From the NCBI GenBank assembly GCA_028874915.1, contig JAPPHA010000032.1, forward strand, positions 41,166 to 105,165: a stretch of 64,000 nucleotides of DNA, given 5' to 3'. Below are positions 37,636 through 46,942 of this stretch, piece after piece; the first letter of the stretch is position 1; the number at the start of each line of letters is the position of its first letter. The DNA comes from Paracoccaceae bacterium. Its GTDB lineage: Bacteria; Pseudomonadota; Alphaproteobacteria; Rhodobacterales; Rhodobacteraceae. A program made the position numbers and the translations under genes. Below the pieces are notes generated by a model that saw only the letters and a list, made by a program, of their open reading frames with translations, had not been told where the DNA came from and searched no databases.

Positions 37636-38154
37636 ATGCGCCCGATTGTTTTCGCCGCGTGGACCCTGTTTCTGCCGCTCGTGGCGGGTTGCACGATCCT
37701 GGATAGCTTGCCGCTCGGCAATTCACCGGTTGCGGTCGGAACCCGGGTCGATCGCATCGTCGTCGACAAGTCGGCCCGCAAGATGTGGCTGATCGAGGAC
37801 GATGACGTGGTCAGGACCTACCGGGTCCATCTGGGATTCTCGCCTGTCGGAGACAAGACGGAGGAAGGCGACGGCCGTACACCGGAAGGCTGGTACCGGA
37901 TCAACCGCCGGAATCCCCAGAGCCGTTTCCATCTGAGTCTCGGTATTTCCTATCCCAACGCCCGCGATGTCCGGGAAGCGCGGAAACTGGGAAAGGACCC
38001 GGGCGGCGACATTTTCATCCACGGCGGCCCGCGCCGCTGGGCGGACCGATTCCGCCGCGACTGGACAGACGGATGCATCGCCGTGACCGACCGCCAGATG
38101 GAGGAAATCTACGCGATGGTCCAGCTCAACACACCGATTTACATCCGGCCCTGA
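37636..38154 (+). CDS. L,D-transpeptidase (YkuD) lipoprotein
   Basis: 172 residues. Lipobox LVAGC puts Cys19 as the lipidated residue. The YkuD domain (about 40-172) has the catalytic pattern HGGPRRWADRFRRDWTDGCIAV, where HGG, DGC and the intervening basic residues give the His and Cys of the active site. It likely makes 3-3 peptidoglycan crosslinks or attaches proteins to the wall. Cotranscription with rlmN is implied by the 4-bp spacing. Confidence 0.9.
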   Translation: MRPIVFAAWTLFLPLVAGCTILDSLPLGNSPVAVGTRVDRIVVDKSARKMWLIEDDDVVRTYRVHLGFSPVGDKTEEGDGRTPEGWYRINRRNPQSRFHLSLGISYPNARDVREARKLGKDPGGDIFIHGGPRRWADRFRRDWTDGCIAVTDRQMEEIYAMVQLNTPIYIRP

Positions 38155-38171
38155 ATTCGAGACTAACACAT

Positions 38172-38669
38172 TCATCCGCCGACCAACTGAACCCACCAGA
38201 GTCGGCCATCACTGTCCTGTTTGAATGCAATGCCCAGATGGCGGGCCTCGGGGTGAAGGATGTTGGACCGGGTGTCCTGATCGCGTAGCCAGGCCTCAAG
38301 GATTTCGACATCGTGTTCGAATGTCTCGGCAATGTTCTCACCGATCAGTCCGCCCGGATATCCAGCCTCCCGAACTCGGTCGATCGGTGAGGACCCATCA
38401 ATGCCGAAATGCCAGACCCGGCGTTGCCGTGACATGTCTTCTGCATGGGTCCGGGCAGCGACGGTGAGTTCGTCACTGATGCCGATGACCGCCAGGCCCA
38501 GGGCCTGACGTTCTTCGTTGATCATGGTCAGGTGCCGTTCGGGAATTAGTCGTGCTTCTTGATCCGTGATCATGAGCAACGCCTCGCCGCCCGTAACTTC
38601 GCCAGATTGGGGCTGAACGCATCCGGAGAGAAGGAAACCGGCCAATAGGGCCGTCATCAGGCGAATCAT
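38172..38669 (-). CDS. CAP-domain (SCP-like) lipoprotein
   Basis: 165 residues with lipobox LLSGC (Cys17) and a CAP/SCP domain: INEERQALGLAVIGISDELTVAARTHAEDM at about 50-80, split here as the family's N/HxxR-like helix and the AARTHAEDM helix, then GENIAE and NILHPEARHLGIAF. Bacterial CAP proteins (YkwD-like) are extracytoplasmic and of unclear function. It ends 17 bp from the convergent L,D-transpeptidase gene. Confidence 0.87.
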   Translation of the reverse strand: MIRLMTALLAGFLLSGCVQPQSGEVTGGEALLMITDQEARLIPERHLTMINEERQALGLAVIGISDELTVAARTHAEDMSRQRRVWHFGIDGSSPIDRVREAGYPGGLIGENIAETFEHDVEILEAWLRDQDTRSNILHPEARHLGIAFKQDSDGRLWWVQLVGG

Positions 38670-38894
38670 TGACGAGACAACATGCGTTCACGGAGTGCGG
38701 TTGTCCCGCGACTCTACGGGCGAACCCGATGGTGTTCAACCGCGCCGATCCTTCGTGCATTGAGCAGAATCCCCAAGCGGACGGGACCGATCCCGAGGGG
38801 CCACCTGCCGGTGTTCACGCCGGTTTGAGTTGAACCCGAATGGGTGTGGGACTAAGTTCCGGGTGTTTCCGAAACGACGGGAGGATGACTTCCG

Positions 38895-39533
38895 ATGCCG
38901 AGGACAATCGACAAACAGATCGGACGTTCGGCCGTGATGACTCGCCGGGTCTTCGCCGCCTCGGCGGTGTTCGCATCTCTGGGTGCGGCGCCGGTCCTGT
39001 CACAGACCACCGGAGCGTCCCAAAAGTCCGTTGCCGGCGACCAGATGCCGGACGAACCGACACATTTCGTCAGGCGCAACATTTCCGGGTTCAAGACACG
39101 GAGCTGGGAGCCGTATTTCCGCACACTCAAGCATGGCGCCATCCTGGCCGACACCCGCAGCCGGGTTATCCACTTCTGGTCGGAAGACGGCGAAACCTAC
39201 CGGCTGTACCCGACAAGTGTCCCGTCGTCACCGGAACTCACTCGGTTGGGCAGGACCCGCGTCATCCGCAAAAAGGTCGGCCCGGACTGGCGTCCGACAG
39301 AGGCAATGCTGAAACGCAACCCCGAATGGCCGCCGTATGTACCCCCGGGTCCGGACAATCCGCTCGGAACCCATGCCCTCTATCTGAGTTGGCGATACTA
39401 CCGCATTCACGGGACCCATGATCCCGAAAAGATCGGCCGCAAGTCATCGAGCGGCTGCATCGGGCTCTACAATCGGCATATTGCCGAGCTGTTCGAGCTG
39501 ACCGAGGTTGGAACGCAGGTACTGTTGATTTGA
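38895..39533 (+). CDS. L,D-transpeptidase (YkuD/ErfK type), exported
   Basis: 212 residues. The N-terminal signal contains MTRRVFAASAVFASLGAAP; the RRVF motif suggests Tat export. The catalytic motif HGTHDPEKIGRKSSSGCIGL near 174-195 carries the expected His, Ser-Gly-Cys and following small residues. GGGAGG lies ten bases before the ATG at 38895; an ATG fifteen codons in is another possible start. It is a second YkuD enzyme in 2 kb, in the more widespread ErfK form. Confidence 0.9.
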   Translation: MPRTIDKQIGRSAVMTRRVFAASAVFASLGAAPVLSQTTGASQKSVAGDQMPDEPTHFVRRNISGFKTRSWEPYFRTLKHGAILADTRSRVIHFWSEDGETYRLYPTSVPSSPELTRLGRTRVIRKKVGPDWRPTEAMLKRNPEWPPYVPPGPDNPLGTHALYLSWRYYRIHGTHDPEKIGRKSSSGCIGLYNRHIAELFELTEVGTQVLLI

Positions 39534-40072
39534 CGGTCAGCCATGGCCGGCTTGCAGGTCCGGTCACGGTTTCTGCGTGCGATACGTCCCGAAAACCGGT
39601 CCGGACGGCAGTTCCCAGGCAGCGGTCCCGCCCGAACCCTTGATCATCGGGAACCCTCTGTTCTTGGTACCCGGAACCCGGACGGATCCCGGATCGTCGG
39701 CCAATTCGAGTTTCCGGCATCATCGGGATCGTTGCGGCCCCGGTCCCGCGCGTGGTCCTGACAGTATAGGAAACTCGTTCGGCAAGGGTCCCCGGTGGCC
39801 GGGAAACGTCCGACCGGACGTCCCCGCCGGCGCTTGTGTTCCCGCCGGAATTCCCCGAATGTCGAAAAACGGTCCAGGCGCGGCGACCCGAAAACGTCGA
39901 GAGACGACCCGTCGACGCCGAATTGCCGAACCGCCGACAGGCCCGGGTGCGGGAAATGGTGACACTGTCGAAGACAAACACGGCCGGTAGCGGTCTCCGC
40001 TCAGGACCCGTCCCGACTTCCGCGCCCGGAAACTTCCGGACGCCGCTACGGGCGGAGGTCCCGGTGTGAACC
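39534..40072. other. Gene-poor stretch with palindromes
   Basis: About 540 GC-rich bases without a supported gene. It contains a 16-bp palindrome ACGTCCG-AC-CGGACGT at 39806-39821, directly after a CCCCGG-TGG-CCGGGA hairpin. Function unknown. Confidence 0.35.
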
Positions 40073-40726
40073 ATGGCGCAAACGATGGCGCGTGAGGGAA
40101 AGCCCCACCGCGACGAGGCCATGGTTCCTCTCCCCATGCAACCGGCTGACGCGACCCCGCTGAGCGACTGCCTCTCGGTTCGCACGCACGAGGGAATCAC
40201 CACGTGGTATTGTTATCTTCAACCGATTTGCGCACATGCCGCCGATGACCGGCAGGCGGGCCGCCGGGCAGCGGCTCAGTTCGTGGTTCTTGGCCTCGCG
40301 CAGGTTTCCCGGATGGCCGAGGCGCTCGGTGTCAATCGCAAGGTCATTTCCCGAGCCGTGCGCCTCTACCGCGACGAGGGAGACCGGGGATTTTTCAAAC
40401 CACCCCGGCCCCGGCCCCGAACCGCCATCGACAGCAGCCAGCGTGCCGAGGCCGCCCGGTTGCACGCAGGTGGGATGAGCATTGCCGCAGTCGCGAGGGA
40501 ACTCGGGATCGCATCGTCAACCCTGTACCGATATTTCAAGGCGGGCGCGATTATTGTAGAACCGGCGATTCGGGGCGCCCATCAGCAAGACAACCGGCAT
40601 GACCACGAGCCGGAGGCCGAAGCCGGCGGCACCCGAGTCAAGAGTGAGGAACGGTGCGAAGACGAAACCACGGCCGACTCAGGGCGGACGTGGCGACCGG
40701 TTCCCGGGCCGGACCCGATCTCTTGA
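40073..40726 (+). CDS. Two-HTH protein resembling the N-terminal part of a transposase
   Basis: 217 residues. After a strand-rich start (SVRTHEGITTWYCYL) come two helix-turn-helix regions: VSRMAEALGVNRKVISRAVRLYRDEG at about 78-103 (family core ALGVNRKVISRAV) and MSIAAVARELGIASSTLYRYF at about 135-155. This arrangement resembles the DNA-binding front of some multidomain transposase-like proteins, but no catalytic domain follows; the tail is charged and low-complexity. It may be a remnant or a stand-alone DNA-binding protein. Confidence 0.55.
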   Translation: MAQTMAREGKPHRDEAMVPLPMQPADATPLSDCLSVRTHEGITTWYCYLQPICAHAADDRQAGRRAAAQFVVLGLAQVSRMAEALGVNRKVISRAVRLYRDEGDRGFFKPPRPRPRTAIDSSQRAEAARLHAGGMSIAAVARELGIASSTLYRYFKAGAIIVEPAIRGAHQQDNRHDHEPEAEAGGTRVKSEERCEDETTADSGRTWRPVPGPDPIS

Positions 40727-40770
40727 ACAATTCCAGGCAGGCAACCGCTCGCCGATGAATGGGGGATGGG

Positions 40771-40986
40771 ATGGCAACGCATCAGGATTTCAAACGCCTC
40801 GTATCGGATTTCGCCAGGCTCGAAGGGCAGGCCACAATCAGCCTGGGAACGACGGGCTTTGCCGGTGATGGCGATCGCCTGTTCCTGAATTTCAACGATG
40901 TGGGCATCCTGTTCTCGCACGACGACGCCAAAGCATTTCTCGTCGGGGCGGCGCGCGCTGCCAAGCGGTTGGACTACACCATTTGA
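40771..40986 (+). CDS. Small protein of unknown function
   Basis: 71 residues from the ATG at 40771, with GGGGG five bases upstream; an ATG at 40759 is in frame. The sequence looks protein-like (DFKRLVSDFARLEGQATISL, FNDVGILFSHDDAKAFLVGAA), with alternating strand and helix character, but I recognise no family. It follows the two-HTH gene by 44 bp on the same strand. Confidence 0.45.
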   Translation: MATHQDFKRLVSDFARLEGQATISLGTTGFAGDGDRLFLNFNDVGILFSHDDAKAFLVGAARAAKRLDYTI

Positions 40987-41786
40987 CGACCGGGAACCCG
41001 TTGTGCCTTGGCCGCAATACTGTTGTTCGAGTGGCGGCGGGGCCGACTTCGGGGATTCGTTCGTGCACGTTCCGGGAAACGGTCCCCGGATGCGGACAGG
41101 ATCGTTGCTCATCGTGCGTTTGACGTCCCTTGCTCGGATTGGCCGCAACTGGAGACGGCACAGTCATCGAGGATGATGCGCTCAGGAGTTGTCGGAGTCC
41201 TTGGGGAAAGCGCCCAGTAGGACAGTCCGGCATCACTTGACGTTCACGGTGGGGCGGACGGCGTACCGATCGGGTCCGCGCCAGCCCGTCCCGAGCCTCG
41301 TGGATCAGACTGTGAACCGCGTAGTGGGCCGGCGTCAGGCTTTCACGTGTCCTTTCCGCGAGGTCCGGAATCTTGGTGTGCAGCCGCGCACCGGGTTCGA
41401 GCTGTAGGAATTCACGACCTCGGAGTCTGCATTGAATTTCTGCGGCCCGCCATGGACGTCAGGCAGGTCCTTTCTCGCCTGACCTGGACTTTAATTCCCT
41501 CACGGACTGGTCGGAATGGGCCAGTCCACCGACCGCCGACACAACAGAACCAACCTGAAATGAATTCGGCAGGATACAATCGAGGCCGAGGTTCGGCGAA
41601 CCGAGTCGGTGAGGACGGTCCTTCCAACAACCGATTCGCGCAGAATTCGGATGCGGATACGTAGTGGATACAGGTCGCCCCTGCCCCCGACGTCCGCTTG
41701 AGACACCCGGCGCCTTGATACCGACGTGGCCGAACACAGGCACGCGATCTTCCGGCTTGAGACGCGATCACAGCGTCAAAGTGCGC
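40987..41786. other. Gene-poor stretch before hicB
   Basis: About 800 bases with only short, low-quality open frames. No domain, transposase fragment or RNA gene could be identified. Probably decayed accessory DNA. Confidence 0.4.
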
Positions 41787-42218
41787 TCAACGCTGAGCGT
41801 TGGAGCCCGTTTCCCGCGCGTGGACTTCAATCTGGAGGCCAATTGCGCTCAACGCGAGAACCATGCGATCAAGCCGCGATTTGTGACGGACATCCAGTAC
41901 ACGGTCGACCTGTCGCAGATGCCACCCCAGACGCCGCGCAAGTTCCGCTTTCCCAATCCCCTGTTTCCGCATTCCCTGGTAGAGCAAGGCTTTGATCGCC
42001 GTCAGCGCGGGCACCTTCACGCGCGTTCCGCCGGCATACGGATCCGGGATCTCCTGCCCTACAGCGATTCGCGCTGCGATCGCTTCCTCGAGCGCATCGG
42101 CAGCCCTGGCGATCGCTTCGTCGACATCGTCACCGAACGTCGTGAGCTCCGGAAAGTCCCGAGACTTCACGAACACGGTGCCGTCGTCGTCCTGCAACGA
42201 CACCGGATAATGCAACAT
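41787..42218 (-). CDS. hicB: HicB-family antitoxin
   Basis: 143 residues. The N-terminal HicB fold is YPVSLQDDDGTVFVKSRDFPE, with the LQDDDG and FPE turns, followed by TTFGDDVDEAIARAADALEEAI. The C-terminal helix-turn-helix is GIGKAELARRLGWHLRQVDRVL at about 87-108. In intact modules it neutralises the HicA mRNA interferase and represses the operon. The start at 42218 overlaps the end of a degraded hicA frame. An inverted repeat (AACGCT...AGCGTT) at the stop codon may act as a weak terminator. Confidence 0.88.
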   Translation of the reverse strand: MLHYPVSLQDDDGTVFVKSRDFPELTTFGDDVDEAIARAADALEEAIAARIAVGQEIPDPYAGGTRVKVPALTAIKALLYQGMRKQGIGKAELARRLGWHLRQVDRVLDVRHKSRLDRMVLALSAIGLQIEVHARETGSNAQR

Positions 42219-42370
42219 TGCTTCAGCCCCAGATATTTCTTGATCTCCGCGACCAGCTTCCGGCCCAATCCCTTGCGGGAACCATGCATCGGAAGTCCCG
42301 ACGTCCGGTAACGCAAGTAGACCGAGGCGTGGCCGCTGTCACCCCTGTGTTCCTCAATCTTGCAGCCCTG
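42219..42370 (-). pseudogene. hicA: Degenerate HicA toxin remnant
   Basis: Immediately upstream of hicB, one frame encodes a peptide ending PMHGSRKGLGRKLVAEIKKYLGL, which resembles the C-terminal half of HicA. Before it, GDSGHASVYLRYRTSG looks like a scrambled version of the catalytic GSHxxYRH region. The frame begins after a TAA, with no start codon or N-terminal strand, and no other frame supplies the missing part. The toxin is most likely inactive. Confidence 0.5.
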
Positions 42371-43162
42371 TTATTTGCGCCAACGCCGAAGTTCCGTTGA
42401 TTTCAAAGAGCCAGTTCCCGATTCTCGAGTGTTGACGATGTGCCACATCTTTCTTCCCTTGCCGTGGCCCGGCTTGTTGGTCGAACAGGTGCCGGCCGTA
42501 GTCTGTTCCAAGCCGCGGCTCAATCCGGTCCCCTTTCAAGCGCGAGCCGGCCTTCGACTGTCGTCTTCGGATCGTCCGGCGCCTCATCGAAGGCCGATTC
42601 CCGGCGTTCGAGATCGTTCTCGTGGGCGGCCCAGCACATTTCGCGGCAAGAGGTCGGTGATTTTCCTCTCCTTTCCTCCGGACTTTCACCGGCTACACAG
42701 ATGCCGGTTTGACGGGGCCTCCAAGGGATGGCCCCTGTCTGACTTCGATCAACGTGCCCGATTGTTCGACAAGGGACAATGTCCGCTTTCCCGTGGCGAG
42801 TTCGAGTACGGACGGCCGTTCCGGCCGCCACGACAGAGGCGGCCCTGATCTCTTCGTTGACAGTCGTTTGTCCTGTCTCCGCTCGGCACCCCACTACGAC
42901 GGATTCGACCGTCGTGTTGCCTTGTGATGGCAACGCGACTGCAATGCGACCCTGATCGCGCAACTGGATTCCGCTCCCGGACATCAAGGAAATTGGCCAG
43001 ATGTCCGCACGAACCGAGGGGTGCCGGCGCAATCCCATGAACTCGAACCGTCGATGATGTAGGCAAGAATCGCTGCAACATGAGAATTCCTTGAGACTCG
43101 AACCCGGGCTTGCAGGGTTTGCCGCGCAAGGTTGATCTTGGGTCGGTTGCACGACGAACGGA
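42371..43162. other. Gene-poor stretch between hicA remnant and MpaB-like gene
   Basis: About 790 bases with no credible gene on either strand. I checked the sequence near 43090 (GACTCGAACCCGGG) as a tRNA T-arm; no acceptor or anticodon arm can be folded around it. Confidence 0.4.
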
Positions 43163-44350
43163 GTGCCATTAGTCTCAGAGACCGTGAAAATTCCCACTGC
43201 ATATACAGACTCCTACGCGAAAGGGCGGCACATCGATCCGGAGAGGGCGGAAACCTACATCGCCCACACCATGATCGGCGACGCACTCGCCGACGCGATG
43301 ATCGCCGACATTTCTTCTTTGGGGCCGGACGAATCCAATCGGCTGATTCGAGCTGGCATGACGGGGGACGACGAGGTTCTGCGCGACGCGCCCCGCTCGG
43401 TCCGGGACTTCTTTGCCTCCATCGCCGAGCCGCCGGAGTGGGTCGATTTGCCGTCCCATCTGCCTGGATGCCGCATGTTTCACAGGAATACACGGCTCGT
43501 GCTTGCCGGAATGGTGGGCGGCGTTCTGGTCGAGGGATTCGCAACCAACATCGCCAAGTCTTTCTTCCTGACCGGCAGGTTGCGCGACAAGGGCGTAAGA
43601 CGGCTGAAGCAGAACAATCGCCACATGCTGGAGATCTTCATGCCCGGCGGAATGGAAAGGCACGCCGATGGGTGGACGCACTCCGTCCGGGTGAGGCTGG
43701 TCCACGCGAAACTGCGGTCGCTTCTCGAGAAATCCGACGAATGGGATGTGGATGAGTTGGGCACGCCCTTGTGTGCGGCACATCTGGGCTTCGCCATCTC
43801 CTCCTTTTCAGCAAGGCTGCTGAAACACCTGAAGAGCCTCGGTGGATCCTTTGACAAGGAGGAACGCCGAAGCTTCATGGCCGTGTGGCGTTACTCGGGC
43901 TACCTGATGGGGATTCCCAAGAGCATACTTTTTCGCGACGAAGAGGACGCACTCAAAATTTTCAGAGTCGGACGGGCCTGCGAGCCTCCCCCGTCCATGG
44001 AATCGATCGTCATGGCGTCATCGTTGATCAATTCAGCGCCCTTGTTCGCGGGGTTGGAGCAACGGGACGAACGTCTGAAGCTTGCCGGATACATCGGACA
44101 GATCTCGCGCGCGCTCATCGGCAACGAACTGGCTGAAGAACTGATGTACCCCGAGAAGTCGTCTGTGGGCATTTTGTGGAAATTCCGGATGTTGAACCGG
44201 ATCGAGACGATCATGGGAAAGCTGATTCCTGGACGGGCTCGGGAGATCGCCAATTTGACGACCATTCTGAACGTTTCGATGTTTGACGACGCGGGCATCA
44301 GCTACCGGTTACCAGACCACATCTACGCCGAGCGATCATCCAAGTGGTAG
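43163..44350 (+). CDS. MpaB/latex-clearing-protein-like oxygenase (DUF2236)
   Basis: About 395 residues. The DUF2236 family includes rubber oxygenase Lcp (b-type haem) and fungal MpaB, an oxygenase acting on a prenyl chain. Family-like segments are MVGGVLVEGFATNIAKSFFLTGRL near residues 115-140, HSVRVRLVHAKLR near 173-185 and the WRYSGYLMGIP helix near 245. His and Arg residues in these helices are the probable haem environment. The GTG at 43163 has a weak site; a second GTG at 43184 is possible. A substrate with a hydrophobic chain is inference; an MMPL exporter gene follows 303 bp downstream. Confidence 0.72.
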   Translation: MPLVSETVKIPTAYTDSYAKGRHIDPERAETYIAHTMIGDALADAMIADISSLGPDESNRLIRAGMTGDDEVLRDAPRSVRDFFASIAEPPEWVDLPSHLPGCRMFHRNTRLVLAGMVGGVLVEGFATNIAKSFFLTGRLRDKGVRRLKQNNRHMLEIFMPGGMERHADGWTHSVRVRLVHAKLRSLLEKSDEWDVDELGTPLCAAHLGFAISSFSARLLKHLKSLGGSFDKEERRSFMAVWRYSGYLMGIPKSILFRDEEDALKIFRVGRACEPPPSMESIVMASSLINSAPLFAGLEQRDERLKLAGYIGQISRALIGNELAEELMYPEKSSVGILWKFRMLNRIETIMGKLIPGRAREIANLTTILNVSMFDDAGISYRLPDHIYAERSSKW

Positions 44351-44653
44351 GAACACCGCGACATGGACCGGACGTCGGAGACGCCAATCACACAAAACGA
44401 GTTGTCGTTATTTCGCTGGAGAGATACGAATCTCCCAAGGATTGAATCGTGATCGAGCCATTGGACACTATCCGTGCAAGTGAAAGGGCCCGGGCGGTGG
44501 ATGGTGGAGCCGATTCTGGCCAACGCCTGCGTCAACATCAGACTTGCCGGCGATCCGTGGCCGACACGGCGATGGCTTCACCAGTCAAATTGGAACAAGA
44601 AAAATCGAACGAACTGATCTGATCGCCGCCGCACGCCCGCGCGAGTCCAGGCG
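44351..44653. other. Intergenic region before the MMPL exporter gene
   Basis: About 300 bases. No gene, hairpin or clear promoter is visible. Confidence 0.3.
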
Positions 44654-46942
44654 ATGAAACCCGCACCTCTGGATCGTTTCACCGCGTTCGTTCTGAACCG
44701 CCGGTGGCCGGTTCTCGCGCTCGCCGCGGTGGTCATGCTCATGGCGGCAGCAGGTGCGCCCCGCCTCACCGTTTCCGGCAGCTATCGCGTGCTGTTCGGC
44801 GAGGACAATCCCCACCTTCTCGCATTTGATGCGGTACAGGACACCTATTCCGCATCGCGTTCGGCACTGGTCGCCGTCGCGCCCCGGGAAGGATCGGTGT
44901 TTACCCGCGAGACCCTCGACGCAATCGAGCAGTTGACCGAGGCCGCGTGGCAGACGCCGTACTCTGTCCGGGTCACCTCGCTTACCAACTATTTCCACAC
45001 CGAAGCGGACGGGGACGACCTGACCATCGAGCCCCTGGTCGAAGACGCTGTGTCCCTGAGCGACGCCGAACTCGACCGGGTTCGGGCCATCGCCCTGAAC
45101 GAGCCCGAACTTGTCGGGCAACTGGTTGCCGAGGACGGGCACGTGGCCGGCCTGGTCGTCGACTTCATCCTGTCCGAGCCGGAAGAACCCGCGTGGGCGG
45201 AGATCTCGAACTATCTCGGAGGACTGCTCGACGAGGCCCGGGCCACGCATCCGGACCTTTCCTTTTTCCTGACCGGCAACGTGATCCTGAACCAGACTTT
45301 CGAAATCGCCGGAAAGGATGCCGAGAATCTCATCCCGGTCGTGTTTCTTGTCGTTCTGACCATTGCGGCCCTTCTGCTACGCTCCGCGTACGCCGCATTC
45401 GCCGTTGCCATTGTTGTCGTATTCGTCGTCCTGAGCGCCATGGGGGTCGCAGGCTGGTTTCGCACGATGCTCACGCCGATAAGCGCGAGCGTGCCGATCA
45501 TCGTCATGGCCGTCGCGGTCGCCCATTCAATCCACATCGTCACCGTCGCGCAGTCCGGTATGCGAGAAGGCCTGGACCGGAATGCGGCTCTCTCGGCCTC
45601 CCTTCGCGAAAACCTGTATCCCGTGTTTCTGACATCCGTCACGACCGCAATCGGATTCCTCAGCCTGAACACCTCGAATTCGCCGCCCTTTCACGTCCTT
45701 GGCAATCTGGTAGCGCTTGGCGTGCTGTTCACATTTGTCTATTCCGTGACGCTTTTGCCTGTGCTGCTTTCGGTCCTGCCGTTCGGCGCTCCCCGCTCTG
45801 GCACCGGACACCGGACTTTCTTCGAACGCCTGGGAGACTTTGTCGTCACACACCGCAAAGCAATTCTCTGGTCCGGGACGCTCGCGGCCTTGGCGCTGGC
45901 GGCAGGTGTTCCCCGAAACGAAGCGAGCGACAACTGGCTGCATCATTTCGACGAACGCTACGCCTTCCGCACCGATACGGAATTCATCGTCGAAAACCTG
46001 ACCGGGCTGGACAGGCTCGACTATTCACTGAGTTCCGGGAGCGAGGGCGGCATCACCGATCCGGAATACCTGCGCAAGGTCGACGCCTTCGCGGAGTGGT
46101 ACCGCGTACAGCCCGAAGTGCGTCACGTTCAGTCCTTCCCGGACATCTTGAAACGCGTGAACAAGAGCATGCACGGAGACGATCCCGCGTTCTACCGGAT
46201 TCCGGACGATCCCGAACTTGCCGCCCAATTGCTGTTGCTCTACGAGTTTTCACTGCCCTTCGGGGCCGATCTCAACGACCGCATGGACATCGCAAAATCG
46301 GCGACACGAATGACGGTCGCGCTCGACAACACGTCCACGCGGGACCATCTCGACATTGATGCGCGCGCCCAGGCCTGGTTGCGATCCAATGCGCCAGCCC
46401 TCGTGAGCCCGGCTTCGGGCTTTACAATGATTTCCGCCCATCTGTCGGATCGGAACGTCGAGAGCATGCTCAGGGGCACGATCCTCGCCACGGGTCTCAT
46501 TTCGCTGATTCTGCTCCTGGTCTTCAGGAACATCCGCGTTGGCCTGATCTGCCTGGTGCCCAATTTCGTTCCGGCGGCCATGGCGTTCGGCCTGTGGGGA
46601 TACCTTTCCGGCGCCATCGGTCTCGGCGCATCTGTCGTAGCCGCAGTCGCTATCGGCATCATCGTGGACGACACCATTCATTTCATGGCCAAGTACATGA
46701 AGGGCCGCCAGAAAGGCCTGTCATCGCCCGAAGCGGTTCGCGCGACGTTTCGTGCGGTGGGACCTGCGTTGTGGGCCACCACCGCCATTCTGACAGCCGG
46801 ATTCCTGGTGTTCGCCTCATCGGGATACGAACCCAGTTGGGCGCTCGGTGTCCTGGTGTCGATCACGATCTGCCTGGCATTGATTGCCGACCTCCTGCTT
46901 CTCCCCGCCCTCTTGATGGCCGTCGACCGGAATCGTTCATGA
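44654..46942 (+). CDS. RND-superfamily (MMPL-type) exporter
   Basis: 762-residue inner-membrane protein with the RND layout of two repeats: one N-terminal helix (VLALAAVVMLMAAAG), a periplasmic domain of about 180 residues, then a bundle of five helices, repeated with a second periplasmic domain at about 430-600. The helix pair VVAAVAIGIIVDDTIHFMAKY near 665-685 holds the acidic residues typical of proton relay in MMPL proteins. Homologues move lipids, hopanoids or siderophores. No periplasmic adaptor or outer-membrane gene is adjacent. Confidence 0.9.
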   Translation: MKPAPLDRFTAFVLNRRWPVLALAAVVMLMAAAGAPRLTVSGSYRVLFGEDNPHLLAFDAVQDTYSASRSALVAVAPREGSVFTRETLDAIEQLTEAAWQTPYSVRVTSLTNYFHTEADGDDLTIEPLVEDAVSLSDAELDRVRAIALNEPELVGQLVAEDGHVAGLVVDFILSEPEEPAWAEISNYLGGLLDEARATHPDLSFFLTGNVILNQTFEIAGKDAENLIPVVFLVVLTIAALLLRSAYAAFAVAIVVVFVVLSAMGVAGWFRTMLTPISASVPIIVMAVAVAHSIHIVTVAQSGMREGLDRNAALSASLRENLYPVFLTSVTTAIGFLSLNTSNSPPFHVLGNLVALGVLFTFVYSVTLLPVLLSVLPFGAPRSGTGHRTFFERLGDFVVTHRKAILWSGTLAALALAAGVPRNEASDNWLHHFDERYAFRTDTEFIVENLTGLDRLDYSLSSGSEGGITDPEYLRKVDAFAEWYRVQPEVRHVQSFPDILKRVNKSMHGDDPAFYRIPDDPELAAQLLLLYEFSLPFGADLNDRMDIAKSATRMTVALDNTSTRDHLDIDARAQAWLRSNAPALVSPASGFTMISAHLSDRNVESMLRGTILATGLISLILLLVFRNIRVGLICLVPNFVPAAMAFGLWGYLSGAIGLGASVVAAVAIGIIVDDTIHFMAKYMKGRQKGLSSPEAVRATFRAVGPALWATTAILTAGFLVFASSGYEPSWALGVLVSITICLALIADLLLLPALLMAVDRNRS

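Noticed and set aside
43085..43130. Possible tRNA suggested by a GACTCGAACCC T-arm-like segment.
   Set aside because: No matching acceptor, D or anticodon stem can be formed around it.
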